Shown piece after piece: positions 40,177-48,731 of a stretch of 64,000 nucleotides of DNA. The stretch spans positions 2,914,001-2,978,000 of the forward strand of contig NZ_LT907782.1 in assembly GCF_900206265.1 (NCBI RefSeq), read 5' to 3'. Source of the stretch: Nitrosomonas ureae (GTDB lineage: Bacteria > Pseudomonadota > Gammaproteobacteria > Burkholderiales > Nitrosomonadaceae). Position 1 is the first letter of the stretch, and every line of letters starts with the position of its first letter. The position numbers were made by a program, and so were the translations under genes. The notes under the pieces are model-generated. The model worked only from the letters and a program-made list of their open reading frames with translations. It searched no databases and was not told the DNA's origin.

Positions 40177-42687
40177 ATGAGTCATTTGAAATTGTCTTTC
40201 CGTATGTTATGTCGCGATTGGCGCGCAGGTGAGCTTAATGTTCTGGTGTTGGCATTGATCATTGCGGTGAGCGGTATGACCACGGTAGGTTTTTTTGCCG
40301 AGCGGGTGGAATTGGCCCTCACGCGTGAGAGTAATCAATTATTGGGCGCCGATTTACTGGTCATTTCGAGTCGGCCTTTGCCGGAGATGTATGCCGATGA
40401 GGCCAGTCGATTGGGGTTAACCATATCCTCGTTAACCAAGTTTCCCAGCTTGATTTCTGATGGTGAGAATAATTTGCTCACGGAAATTAAAGCGGTGACT
40501 GAGGGATATCCCTTACGCGGGCGTATACATCTGGCTAGCCGGTCGTCAATGTCGCGTGCAGAGCAACCAGAAATTACGATAGCCGACACTATACCGCAAC
40601 CGGGTACTATTTGGGTGGATGAGAAAGTCATGACGCGACTCGATCTGAAAGCAAATGATGTGGTCGATGTCGGGGCGGCGCAACTAACCGTAACCGAACT
40701 GGTTGTACGCGAACCGGATCACTCGGTGGGATTCATCAATATGGGTGCACGCGCCATGATCAATGCATCCGATTTATCAGAAACGGATTTGATTCAAGAA
40801 GGCAGCCGTGTTTCGTATCAACTGCTGGTGGCAGGGGAAGTAAAAGCAGTGCAGCAATTTCGCGATTGGATAAAACCACAACTGACAAAAACACAAAGGG
40901 TGGAAGGCATTCGCGATGCGCGTCCCGAGATTAAAGCCGCGTTGGAACGTGCGGAAAAATTCTTAAGTCTGGCCGCATTGGCCAGTGTGGTTTTGGCAGC
41001 CGCAGCAATTGCATTAGCAGTGCGCCGGTTTACTCAGCGCCATTTGGATGGATGCGCTGTAATGCGCAGTCTGGGAGCCAGCCAGCAGCAACTATTTTAT
41101 CTCTATTGGTATTATTTTATTACCCTGGGTGTTATTGCCAGCGCCATCGGCTGTTTGATAGGCTTTGCCGCGCAACAAATTCTGGCGCATTGGCTGATCG
41201 GTATCGTGGATACTGCATTGCCCTGGCCAAGTTGGTTGCCAGCGTTGCAAGGATTGCTGGTTGGCTTAGTGCTATTAGTAGGTTTTGCATTACCGCCGGT
41301 GCTGAATTTGCGTAGCGTTCCGGCGTTACGTGTGTTGCGTAGAGACATCGGCTTATCCAATGCACACAGTTTGGCAGGTTATTTACTGGGATTGATAACT
41401 TTATCGCTATTGTTTATTTGGAAAGCGCAGGATCTGAAGCTGGGTCTTTATATCGTGACGGGGTTTGTTGCAGCGATTATTATTTTTGGTTGCTTCGGTT
41501 GGTTGCTGATTAAGGTGCTTTCAGGTCTGCGTCATCAAGCCGGCGGTGCCTGGCGTTATGGTTTGGCCAGTATTCACCGTCGTGCGATTTCAAGCGTGTT
41601 GCAAGCCGTGGCTTTGGGATTGGGATTGATGGCATTACTTGTGCTGACTTTGATTCAGAATGACTTGATTGACGATTGGCACGCTAGCTTACCTCCTAAT
41701 GCACCTAATCACTTCCTGGTAAATATACAAGCGGATCAAGTGCAATCGCTGCAAGAATTTTTTCAGCAATACGAGATAGAGTCGCCGCCGATGTATCCGA
41801 TGGTCAAGGGGCGATTGGTCAAGATTAATGGTAAAAATGTGTCACCTAAGAGTTATAAGGATGATCTGCATGCCGAGAGGCACATACGGCGTGAATTCAA
41901 TTTAACCTGGGCAAACGAACTTTCATCGGATAACCAGATCATTCAGGGCTCCTGGTGGAAAGTGGGCACCCAAGAGGCTGAACTGTCGATTGAAGAAGGC
42001 ATAGCCAAAACCATTCGCGTGAAGTTGGGGGATGAATTGACTTATGATATTGCCGGGAGTCACTTCACAGCCAGGATTACCAGTGTAAGAAAAGTAGATT
42101 GGGACACTTTCCGGGCTAATTTTTTTGTTGTGGTGCCTCCGGGTTTGCTGAATGACTATCCGGCCAGTTTTGTCACCAGCTTTTATGTGCCGCCAGCAGA
42201 AATTTCCATGATTCACGAATTGGTCAGAACATACCCAAACATTCTGGTCGTTGATGTGGCTGTGGTTATCAATCAGGTACAGCAAATGATCCAGCAGGTT
42301 TCTCAAGCCATTGAATTTGTTTTTTTATTTACTTTGTTGGGAGGATTCGCCGTACTGTATGCAGCGATTGCCGCAACACAAGATGAGCGCATTTATGAAG
42401 CGGCCATTTTCAGAACACTGGGTGCCAAGCGGGAGCAGTTGTCACGCGCCTGGGCTGCCGAGTTTGCGATTCTGGGCGGATTGGCCGGCTTATTTGCATC
42501 TGCTGGTGCCAGCGCGCTTGCCTATGTCATCAGCAAGCATGTTTTGCATTTCGATTACACATTTAATCCGTGGATCTGGGTGATTGGCACATTGACAGGT
42601 GTGATCGGTGTTTTAGTGGCGGGTTTACTGGGTACGCGCTCGGCGCTATCCAGTCCGCCACTATTGACGTTACGCAAAATTGGTTAG
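40177..42687 (+). CDS. ybbP: FtsX-type ABC permease, YbbP
   Basis: The 836-residue inner-membrane protein has the double FtsX/MacB topology: an N-terminal span, a large periplasmic domain, then spans at about 265-290, 310-335, 355-380, 395-445 and 480-505. A second periplasmic domain and a final three-span FtsX domain (about 715-830) follow. AVRRFTQRHLDGCAVMRSLGASQQQL and EAAIFRTLGAKREQL are the paired coupling-helix motifs. It works with YbbA. Its last eight bases overlap the hemW start. Confidence 0.92.
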   Translation: MSHLKLSFRMLCRDWRAGELNVLVLALIIAVSGMTTVGFFAERVELALTRESNQLLGADLLVISSRPLPEMYADEASRLGLTISSLTKFPSLISDGENNLLTEIKAVTEGYPLRGRIHLASRSSMSRAEQPEITIADTIPQPGTIWVDEKVMTRLDLKANDVVDVGAAQLTVTELVVREPDHSVGFINMGARAMINASDLSETDLIQEGSRVSYQLLVAGEVKAVQQFRDWIKPQLTKTQRVEGIRDARPEIKAALERAEKFLSLAALASVVLAAAAIALAVRRFTQRHLDGCAVMRSLGASQQQLFYLYWYYFITLGVIASAIGCLIGFAAQQILAHWLIGIVDTALPWPSWLPALQGLLVGLVLLVGFALPPVLNLRSVPALRVLRRDIGLSNAHSLAGYLLGLITLSLLFIWKAQDLKLGLYIVTGFVAAIIIFGCFGWLLIKVLSGLRHQAGGAWRYGLASIHRRAISSVLQAVALGLGLMALLVLTLIQNDLIDDWHASLPPNAPNHFLVNIQADQVQSLQEFFQQYEIESPPMYPMVKGRLVKINGKNVSPKSYKDDLHAERHIRREFNLTWANELSSDNQIIQGSWWKVGTQEAELSIEEGIAKTIRVKLGDELTYDIAGSHFTARITSVRKVDWDTFRANFFVVVPPGLLNDYPASFVTSFYVPPAEISMIHELVRTYPNILVVDVAVVINQVQQMIQQVSQAIEFVFLFTLLGGFAVLYAAIAATQDERIYEAAIFRTLGAKREQLSRAWAAEFAILGGLAGLFASAGASALAYVISKHVLHFDYTFNPWIWVIGTLTGVIGVLVAGLLGTRSALSSPPLLTLRKIG

Positions 42688-43905
42688 CTCAATGCTTGAT
42701 TGCAAGACTCCGAAGCTTAAATCGCTGCCGCCACTGAGTTTATATGTTCATTTTCCGTGGTGTCTGAAAAAATGTCCTTATTGCGATTTTAATTCACACG
42801 AACTTCGCGCCGACGAAAGCCGGGTACCTGAAGAGGAATATGTCGCCACGTTGATACGGGATCTTGAGTCTGCGCTTCAGGATGTGTGGGGGCGGCGGCT
42901 CAACAGCGTATTTTTAGGGGGGGGACACCCAGTCTATTTAGCGCCGGAGCAATGGACGCAGTGTTGACTGCAGTGCGTACACTGCTGCCGTTGGAACACT
43001 TCGCCGAAGTCACTCTGGAAGCTAATCCCGGAACATTCGAAGCGCAAAAATTCGCGGATTTTCGCAAAGCGGGTATCAATCGCCTGTCGATCGGCATACA
43101 AAGCTTCAATCCGCAGCATCTGAAGGCGCTAGGTCGCGTGCATGATGATCAGGAAGCACATCGGGCAGTGGATATTGCACTGAAGTATTTCGATAATATC
43201 AATCTCGACCTGATGTACGCATTACCCGGACAAACCCTGGAACACGCTCAGGCGGATATCGAGGCAGCATGTGCTTGCGGTGTTACGCATATTTCCGCGT
43301 ATCACTTAACGCTGGAACCCAATACACTGTTTTATCGTTTCCCGCCCAAGCTGCCCGATGATGAAGCAGCTGCAGCGATGCAGGATATGATCGAACAGAC
43401 CACCTCGGACCATCAGTACCGTAATTATGAAACTTCGGCATTCGCGCGTGCAGGGAAGGAGTCGCGCCATAACGTGAATTACTGGTTGTTTGGGGATTAT
43501 GTCGGCATCGGTGCAGGCGCGCACAGTAAAATCAGCTTTGCCGATAAAATCGTGCGCCAGATGCGCTATAAACAACCCAAGGAATATCTGACCAAAGCCC
43601 GGATGGGTGAATCATTAATCCAGGTGCAGCAGGAATTGACGGTCGCAGATCGGAGCTTTGAATTCATGATGAACGCGCTGCGGCTTACCGGCGGATTTGA
43701 TACACCGCTGTTTCTGGAGCGTACCGGGTTACCGATTGCTGTCGTGCAGCAACAACTGGATGAGGCCGAACAGCGCGGTTTGCTGGTTCATGATCATCTA
43801 CGCATTAAACCCACTGTTCTGGGTCGGCGCTTTTTGAACGATCTGCTGCAAATCTTTTTGCCCGAAAACACGTCATCCGATAATGCGCTAAAATCGCTGC
43901 CTTGA
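42680..43905 (+). pseudogene. hemW: HemW radical-SAM heme chaperone, frameshifted at a G8 tract
   Basis: HemW resembles oxygen-independent coproporphyrinogen III oxidase but delivers heme. The first part has YVHFPWCLKKCPYCDFNSH, whose CxxxCxxC binds the Fe-S cluster. The frame then breaks inside a run of eight G at 42917-42924. The rest, from RGGTPSLFSAGAMDAVL to the end, is intact in another frame and includes RLSIGIQSFNPQHLKALGR and ISAYHLTLEPNT. One extra G would restore FLGGGTPSLF. So this is a single-base deletion in a homopolymer, either a sequencing or assembly error, a phase-variable switch or a recent mutation. The start overlaps ybbP by eight bases. Confidence 0.9.
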
Positions 43906-43929
43906 ATGGGTTCGAGGGAGAGTAGGGTC

Positions 43930-44727
43930 ATGGCGTATGTAAAACCGGAAGAGATTGTCGAAAACATGTTGCAGGCAGGTGCCAAAAAGGCGGGCCTGCC
44001 AGTCAGGCAATTGCTGATCCGTGGTTTTTTGGCAGGCGCCTTTCTCGGTTACGCCACTACATTGGCGATTCTGACAGCCACACAGACAGGCTGGGGCATG
44101 GCAGGTGCTCTGGTGTTTCCGGTGGGTTTTGTCATGATTGTGCTGCTCGGATTGGAATTGGCCACCGGCAATTTTGCGTTGATTCCAATTGCCGTCAAAG
44201 CCCAAAGAACTTCATTGGGGCGTTTGTTCGTCAACTGGACTTGGGTATTGATTGGTAACTTGATCGGCAGCGTTGCGTATGCTTATTTATATTGTATTGT
44301 GGCGACCAAAATGGGAACGATTGATCCGGAAACCATTCCCGCATTGCAACGAACTATCGCGATTGCCGAGACTAAAACGCTCGAATACGCCAAATTGGGT
44401 TTCGATGGCACGATCACGGCCTTTACCAGCGCGATATTATGTAACTGGATGGTGACGCTGGGTGCCGTGATGGCTTTCACGTCCAGCACCACCGCGGGAA
44501 AAATCGCCGCGATGTGGTTGCCGATTATGACCTTTTTCGGTCTCGGTTATGAACACGCCATCGTCAATATGTTCGTAATTCCCGCGGGCATGTGGCTGGG
44601 TGCGGATATTACTATCGCGGATTGGTGGTTATGGAACGGATTGCCGGTGATTGTAGGGAATCTATTGGGTGGAATGCTGTTTACCGGATTTATGTTGTAT
44701 TGGAGTTATGGGAAAGGAAATCAGTAG
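43930..44727 (+). CDS. Formate/nitrite transporter (FNT) family channel
   Basis: FNT proteins form pentameric inner-membrane channels for formate, nitrite or related small anions. In an ammonia oxidiser nitrite would be the obvious cargo (inference). The 265-residue product has six spans and the FNT landmarks KKAGLPVRQLLIRGFLAGAFLGYA, GLELATGNFAL, NWTWVLIGNLIGS and ILCNWMVTLGAVMAF, plus GYEHAIVNMFVIPAGM around the pore His. An ATG at 43906 is also open, but the ATG at 43930 (MAYVKPEEI) has the better ribosome site and the usual start. Whether it is NirC or FocA cannot be told. Confidence 0.9.
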   Translation: MAYVKPEEIVENMLQAGAKKAGLPVRQLLIRGFLAGAFLGYATTLAILTATQTGWGMAGALVFPVGFVMIVLLGLELATGNFALIPIAVKAQRTSLGRLFVNWTWVLIGNLIGSVAYAYLYCIVATKMGTIDPETIPALQRTIAIAETKTLEYAKLGFDGTITAFTSAILCNWMVTLGAVMAFTSSTTAGKIAAMWLPIMTFFGLGYEHAIVNMFVIPAGMWLGADITIADWWLWNGLPVIVGNLLGGMLFTGFMLYWSYGKGNQ

Positions 44728-44794
44728 CTTTGCCGTATTGATTTCTTGATGTTGCGATGCAATGCCATGAGTTAATAGGGATTCTATGTGATAA

Positions 44795-45253
44795 TTAGTC
44801 TGAAATATTTCTTAAAGCATGTATCCATAGTGATCTAAAAACATCAGATAAAGCGGATTTCGTTCCGACCTTAAAAGAATCTTTAAGAAGTTCAATGAAG
44901 GAAGATTGAGGAGTATTATTTATTCTTTCATTTACGGTTTTAGGAATTGCTCCAAGGAGTGCTAATCCTTTAAGAGTAAGTTTTGCACTAAAATACTCTC
45001 GGCTGATTATAAGATTGGGATCTTGATCATGCTGAATAAATTTTTCCTCGGTTAAGAACAATATTGTACTTGTTATGTAGGTGGTATAAATCTGAGTTGC
45101 CTCATTTTCATCTGTACAATCTTGAGCAATTTCATCATAAATTTCATTTAAATTGAGATTTAGTGGTATTGGAAAGGATTCATATAGTTTTATGAGCGTA
45201 TATGCAGTAATCCGATCAAATATTTCAATATTTCTGGGTGGTGAGAATGCCAT
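44795..45253 (-). CDS. Hypothetical protein
   Basis: The family is not recognised. From the ATG at 45253, which follows an AGGAA site, the product has 152 residues and begins MAFSPPRNIEIFDRITAYTLIKLY. It is mainly helical and has no membrane span or signal. The longer frame to 45325 adds an unlikely hydrophobic start. The DNA is clearly more AT-rich than its neighbours. It points against the flanking genes, so it looks like a single-gene insertion. Confidence 0.55.
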   Translation of the reverse strand: MAFSPPRNIEIFDRITAYTLIKLYESFPIPLNLNLNEIYDEIAQDCTDENEATQIYTTYITSTILFLTEEKFIQHDQDPNLIISREYFSAKLTLKGLALLGAIPKTVNERINNTPQSSFIELLKDSFKVGTKSALSDVFRSLWIHALRNISD

Positions 45254-45463
45254 AAGGATTCCTAAAATATATTTTATGTATAAAAAATGAATATTATTCT
45301 GTCGATTGATGATGATCAGAATCAACTCTCCTGATTATGGAGCTGAAAGCATTATCTTGATTCATCAAAATAGCAGCACTACCAGAATAAATCGAATTTT
45401 TATCGATTTCAGCGTACCATAATTCATTAACCATTGTTGCTTGTGTGTCATCTTTAAAAAATC

Positions 45464-45910
45464 ATGCCCCGAGCTGGTGCTTTAGTTCCTTTATCACGTG
45501 AACATCATTCATCGTTGGTGACAGCACGTGCTGCCCGGAAAGCGGCGGAGAGTAATGACATGGCTACTTGCTTGGCGGCGGTGCAGCATATCGAAGCGCA
45601 CTGGCAGGATGTGTTGGTAACGCATTTTGCTCAGGAAGAGGCGCTATTGCAGTTTGCCAAGGACACATTGGAACCTGAAATTATTACGCGCATTCTTACT
45701 GACCATGAAGAACTGCGCAGCCTGGCCTGTGAATCCTGTACGCTTGATCCCGCAATGCGTTTGCGCCGGTTTGGCGATTTACTGGCGGCGCATGTGCGGT
45801 ATGAAGAGCGGGTGCTTTTCCCCCAATTACAGTCGCATCCGGCTATGATTTTTGCAGCCGAGAAATCAATCCAATCTATACCAAGAGGTAAAAATGGCGA
45901 ATTTTCCTGA
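45464..45910 (+). CDS. Hemerythrin-domain protein
   Basis: The four-helix HHE domain normally binds a di-iron centre for O2 or NO sensing or storage, or iron repair. Iron-ligand candidates occur in the expected order: His in REHHSSL, His in HIEAHW, HFAQEE, TDHEEL and HVRYEERVLFP. The 148-residue length fits a single domain. Its last 17 bases overlap the FmdE-like gene, so the two are co-translated. The FNT channel gene lies upstream beyond an accessory gene. Confidence 0.85.
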   Translation: MPRAGALVPLSREHHSSLVTARAARKAAESNDMATCLAAVQHIEAHWQDVLVTHFAQEEALLQFAKDTLEPEIITRILTDHEELRSLACESCTLDPAMRLRRFGDLLAAHVRYEERVLFPQLQSHPAMIFAAEKSIQSIPRGKNGEFS

Positions 45911-46511
45911 TTTTTATGAACAGGCTCCAGTTGTGCGTACTCATGATCCCTTTGCTGCCATGTTGGGCGCTGCTCAAGGTGGCCGGTTCGATTATCATTA
46001 TCTGGATGCTGTGCGTTTGGCGGGGCATTCCTGCCCAACCGTTGCCGGAGCATTTTTGATCGGGCGTGCGGCGCTGACTGCGCTTTATCCCAATGAGCCT
46101 GCGGAGCGTGGCAATATCGCCGTGCATATGCCTGCGCCGGAGGATGACGGTGTCACCGGCGTCATGGCGCAAGTATTGACGTTACTGACAGGTGCTGCCG
46201 CAGGTAACGGTTTTCACGGGATACGCGGGCGCCACCGGCGCAAGGGATTGCTCAGTTTTGCATCGCAACGCGAGGGGGAAGCCATTGTTTTTACGCGCCT
46301 CGACACCAACACAAGCGTGGCGGTGACGCTTGATGTTTCGTTGATATCGGCTGACCCCGCTCAGGGGGAGCGCCTGATGGCTATCTTGCAGGATTGTGCC
46401 GATGCGGCGCAACAGACTGCATTTGCTGATGCATGGCAGGAGCGCGTGCGGCGCTTGTTGCTTGAGTTTGCCGATGATCCCCGCGTAATACGCGTTACAT
46501 CTGTGAATTGA
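45894..46511 (+). CDS. FmdE-like protein
   Basis: The 205-residue product resembles the FmdE domain found in formylmethanofuran dehydrogenase operons and in many bacteria of unrelated lifestyle. It has RLAGHSCPTVAGAFLIG (compare the family's GHLCPG), an AAGNGFHGIRGRHRRKGLL segment and a C-terminal helix pair. It would be a cytoplasmic metal- or small-molecule-binding protein; the activity is unknown. The ATG at 45894 with an AGAGGT site is preferred over the longer frame. It overlaps the hemerythrin gene by 17 bases and ends before a hairpin terminator. Confidence 0.7.
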   Translation: MANFPDFYEQAPVVRTHDPFAAMLGAAQGGRFDYHYLDAVRLAGHSCPTVAGAFLIGRAALTALYPNEPAERGNIAVHMPAPEDDGVTGVMAQVLTLLTGAAAGNGFHGIRGRHRRKGLLSFASQREGEAIVFTRLDTNTSVAVTLDVSLISADPAQGERLMAILQDCADAAQQTAFADAWQERVRRLLLEFADDPRVIRVTSVN

Positions 46512-46584
46512 TTGCAGAATCCGCCAACGATGGTGCCATAAGCAGGATGGCATGGCGGGGCTTATGCAATTATTAATTTTTATT

Positions 46585-46626
46585 GGGTTAATTACTGCAT
46601 TTTCAATTAACCAGCTTATTTTTTGA
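46585..46626 (+). terminator. Terminator after the hemerythrin-FmdE pair
   Basis: GGTTAATT at 46586-46593 pairs with AATTAACC at 46605-46612 across an 11-base loop, and TTATTTTTTG follows. The stem is AT-rich but has the right layout on the plus strand. It also lies just past the end of the convergent phoB gene. Confidence 0.5.
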
Positions 46627-46628
46627 TT

Positions 46629-47357
46629 TTATCCTATGCTTTCTTCGCTGCGTTCGACAGAAAACCGGTAACCTGTCCCGCGTACGGTTTGCACCAGATT
46701 TTCTTTACCGACTGTTTCAAGAATTTTGCGTAGTCTGCGGATATGCACATCGACGGTCCGATCTTCGATAAAAACATGATCGCCCCAGACACGATCCAGC
46801 AATTGGGCTCGCGTATGTACACGTTCTTTATACGCCATCAGAAAATGCAACAAACGAAATTCCGTTGGGCCCAGTATGATTTCTGAGAGCTTTGCAGAAT
46901 CATACTCGGAGTACACGTGAACCCTGTGTGTGGTGGGATCCAGTTTCAGGCCCCCAATGTCGATAATTTCATCGGACATTTCGGGCAGGCGGCGACGCAA
47001 TACCGCTTTAATCCGGGCCAGTAATTCTCGCGGTGAAAATGGTTTGGTGATGTAATCATCTGCACCGGCTTCCAGCCCGGCAATTTTGTCGTTCTCTTGA
47101 ATCCGGGCTGTGAGCATGATGATCGGGATGGTTTTGGTGCGCTCTTCGCGTCTTAAGCTGCGTGCAAATTCTAAACCGGTAATATCAGGCAACATCCAAT
47201 CCAGCAATACCAGATCGGGTAAGACATTGTTGATCAGAAGTTTTGCATGTGCCGCGTCTCCCGCACATAAAACCATATGACCGGCCTTTTTTAAATTAAG
47301 CGCGATCAATTCCTGAATTGCAAGCTCATCTTCAACAATCAGTATTGTTACAGCCAT
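46629..47357 (-). CDS. phoB: Phosphate regulon response regulator PhoB
   Basis: PhoB activates phosphate-starvation genes when phosphorylated by PhoR. The receiver domain has the phospho-acceptor Asp53 in LVLLDWMLPD and the IIMLTAR and DDYITKPFSPREL switch regions. The winged-helix domain ends with RVHTRAQLLDRVWGDHVFIEDRTVDVHIRRLRK. The ATG at 47357 follows GGAG at the right distance; the TTG one codon earlier is not needed. No phoR or phoU lies beside it. A Pho box just upstream suggests autoregulation. Confidence 0.93.
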   Translation of the reverse strand: MAVTILIVEDELAIQELIALNLKKAGHMVLCAGDAAHAKLLINNVLPDLVLLDWMLPDITGLEFARSLRREERTKTIPIIMLTARIQENDKIAGLEAGADDYITKPFSPRELLARIKAVLRRRLPEMSDEIIDIGGLKLDPTTHRVHVYSEYDSAKLSEIILGPTEFRLLHFLMAYKERVHTRAQLLDRVWGDHVFIEDRTVDVHIRRLRKILETVGKENLVQTVRGTGYRFSVERSEESIG

Positions 47358-47416
47358 CAACTACTCCATTGATATTCACTATCAGCTAATAGATGTTGTA
47401 ATAATATTAATAAAGC

Positions 47417-47455
47417 ATGACATATTTATGACATTCTGATGAATGTCATAAATAT
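47417..47455 (-). promoter_or_regulatory. Pho box within a 34-bp perfect dyad upstream of phoB
   Basis: On the minus strand, ATGTCATAAATATGTCAT (47434-47417) has two TGTCA half-sites 11 bases apart, a close match to the PhoB consensus CTGTCATAWAWCTGTCA. It lies 60-77 bases before the phoB start, with TATTAT-like -10 candidates after it. It overlaps a larger perfect dyad: ATATTTATGACATTC at 47422-47436 and GAATGTCATAAATAT at 47441-47455, spaced by TGAT. Confidence 0.75.
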
Positions 47456-47527
47456 TTCTTATTGACGGTCGATCGGTGTATTCGATTGTAATTCAATTAA
47501 TCAGCATGCAGAACTGATTGATTCAAA

Positions 47528-47960
47528 CTAAGTCGCTTTTCTGAAGGTCAGATTGATTCGATAGGTGCCTGTTAATGGATGGCAGGCTTCCTTGATTGGT
47601 AGTACACCGTGGTAATGCAGCCTCGCCGGTCCTCCCCATACCATGATGTCACCATGCGTCAGTTGCACTCGCATCGGCTTGTTCTCCCGGTGTAAGCCGC
47701 CCCACAGAAAAATGGCCTGAATTCCCAGTGAAACTGAGACGATAGGAGCTTCAAAGTCGCGCTCATTTTTGTCCTGATATCCGGAAGCCGCCGGGAGTGA
47801 CCATATGACGAAATGGAGCTCTGGTTGTAATATCGCGCAACGCTTCCAAAATAGCGACTTCATGCAGAACCGCAAAGCCACGTAACACTATAGCGCCGGG
47901 ACATAGTTCTTCCCGCTCTGACTGGCATTGCTCCATATCCTGAAACAGACTCAATGTCAT
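47528..47960 (-). pseudogene. alkB: AlkB DNA repair dioxygenase, internally deleted
   Basis: AlkB removes methyl groups from 1-methyladenine and 3-methylcytosine with Fe(II) and 2-oxoglutarate. The 5' part reads as AlkB to HMVTPGGFRISG, and the 3' part resumes in another frame at YQDKNERDFEAPIVSVSLG and runs to INLTFRKAT. The 60 or so residues that normally join them are missing, including the substrate lid and the first iron-ligand His (LHQDKDE in the family). Deletion plus frameshift lie at about 47770-47780. The protein cannot be active. It follows the 2OG oxygenase gene by 12 bases in the ada operon. Confidence 0.88.
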
Positions 47961-47972
47961 CTTTATTTGCTC

Positions 47973-48731
47973 TCAGGTTGCATCGTGAAATATGATTCCG
48001 ACGGTATGGCGATGGCCAGAGCGCAGGCGACTGACGCCGTGCCGCATATTAACTCGATATATTCCCCGCGTGCCTTGTACCGGCCGATAATGCACGGCAA
48101 ACATCATTGCATCCCCTTGCTTGAGTGTAACAACTTCGGGGCGCGACTGCATGCGCGGCCGCTGCTCGGTCAATACAAATTCTCCACCCAGAAAATCTCG
48201 CTCTGGCTCCGATAGCAGTATAGTGAGCTGAATCGGAAACACATGCTCTCCGTACAAATCCTGATGCAGGCAGTTGTAGTCACCGGGCTCATATTGCAAT
48301 AGCAATGGAGTTGAACGGCACTGGCCCGCCTCATGACACTGTTTAATGAATTTCGTGTGCTCGATGGGGTACCGAACGTCGATGCGCATCGCTTCATTCC
48401 AGCGGTTCGCGATGGGCGCAAGCCACGGATATATAGATGTTCGCAGTTCCGAAATGATACCGGGAAGCGGATAACTGAAATACTTGTACTCTCCCCGGCC
48501 GAAGCCATGACGCTCCATCACGACGCGGTTGCGAAAAATCTCATCGCGCGGATAAAGGTCAGCCAATGCTTCGCATTCCTTAGGAGCAATGAGATTTTCG
48601 ATTACCGCGAAACCCTGTGCATCCAGATTATCCGATATCCGTTTCCAATCTACGGTCTTTATAAGGTCGGCAATATCCTTGGCCGGTGTAATTTCTTGTA
48701 CTTTCCTGCTCAGCTCGTTTATCGTATTCAT
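47973..48731 (-). CDS. 2OG-Fe(II) oxygenase of the ada operon
   Basis: The 252-residue cupin-fold dioxygenase has the iron-binding HxD in YNCLHQDLYGEHVFPIQL. The distal His and 2-oxoglutarate-binding Arg lie in RGIYRVNMRHGVSRLRSGHRHTVGIIFH. It is not AlkB by sequence. Genes of this type are often found beside ada, so a role in alkylation repair is likely but unproven. Its start overlaps the ada stop by four bases (ATGA), and the broken alkB follows. Confidence 0.85.
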   Translation of the reverse strand: MNTINELSRKVQEITPAKDIADLIKTVDWKRISDNLDAQGFAVIENLIAPKECEALADLYPRDEIFRNRVVMERHGFGRGEYKYFSYPLPGIISELRTSIYPWLAPIANRWNEAMRIDVRYPIEHTKFIKQCHEAGQCRSTPLLLQYEPGDYNCLHQDLYGEHVFPIQLTILLSEPERDFLGGEFVLTEQRPRMQSRPEVVTLKQGDAMMFAVHYRPVQGTRGIYRVNMRHGVSRLRSGHRHTVGIIFHDAT

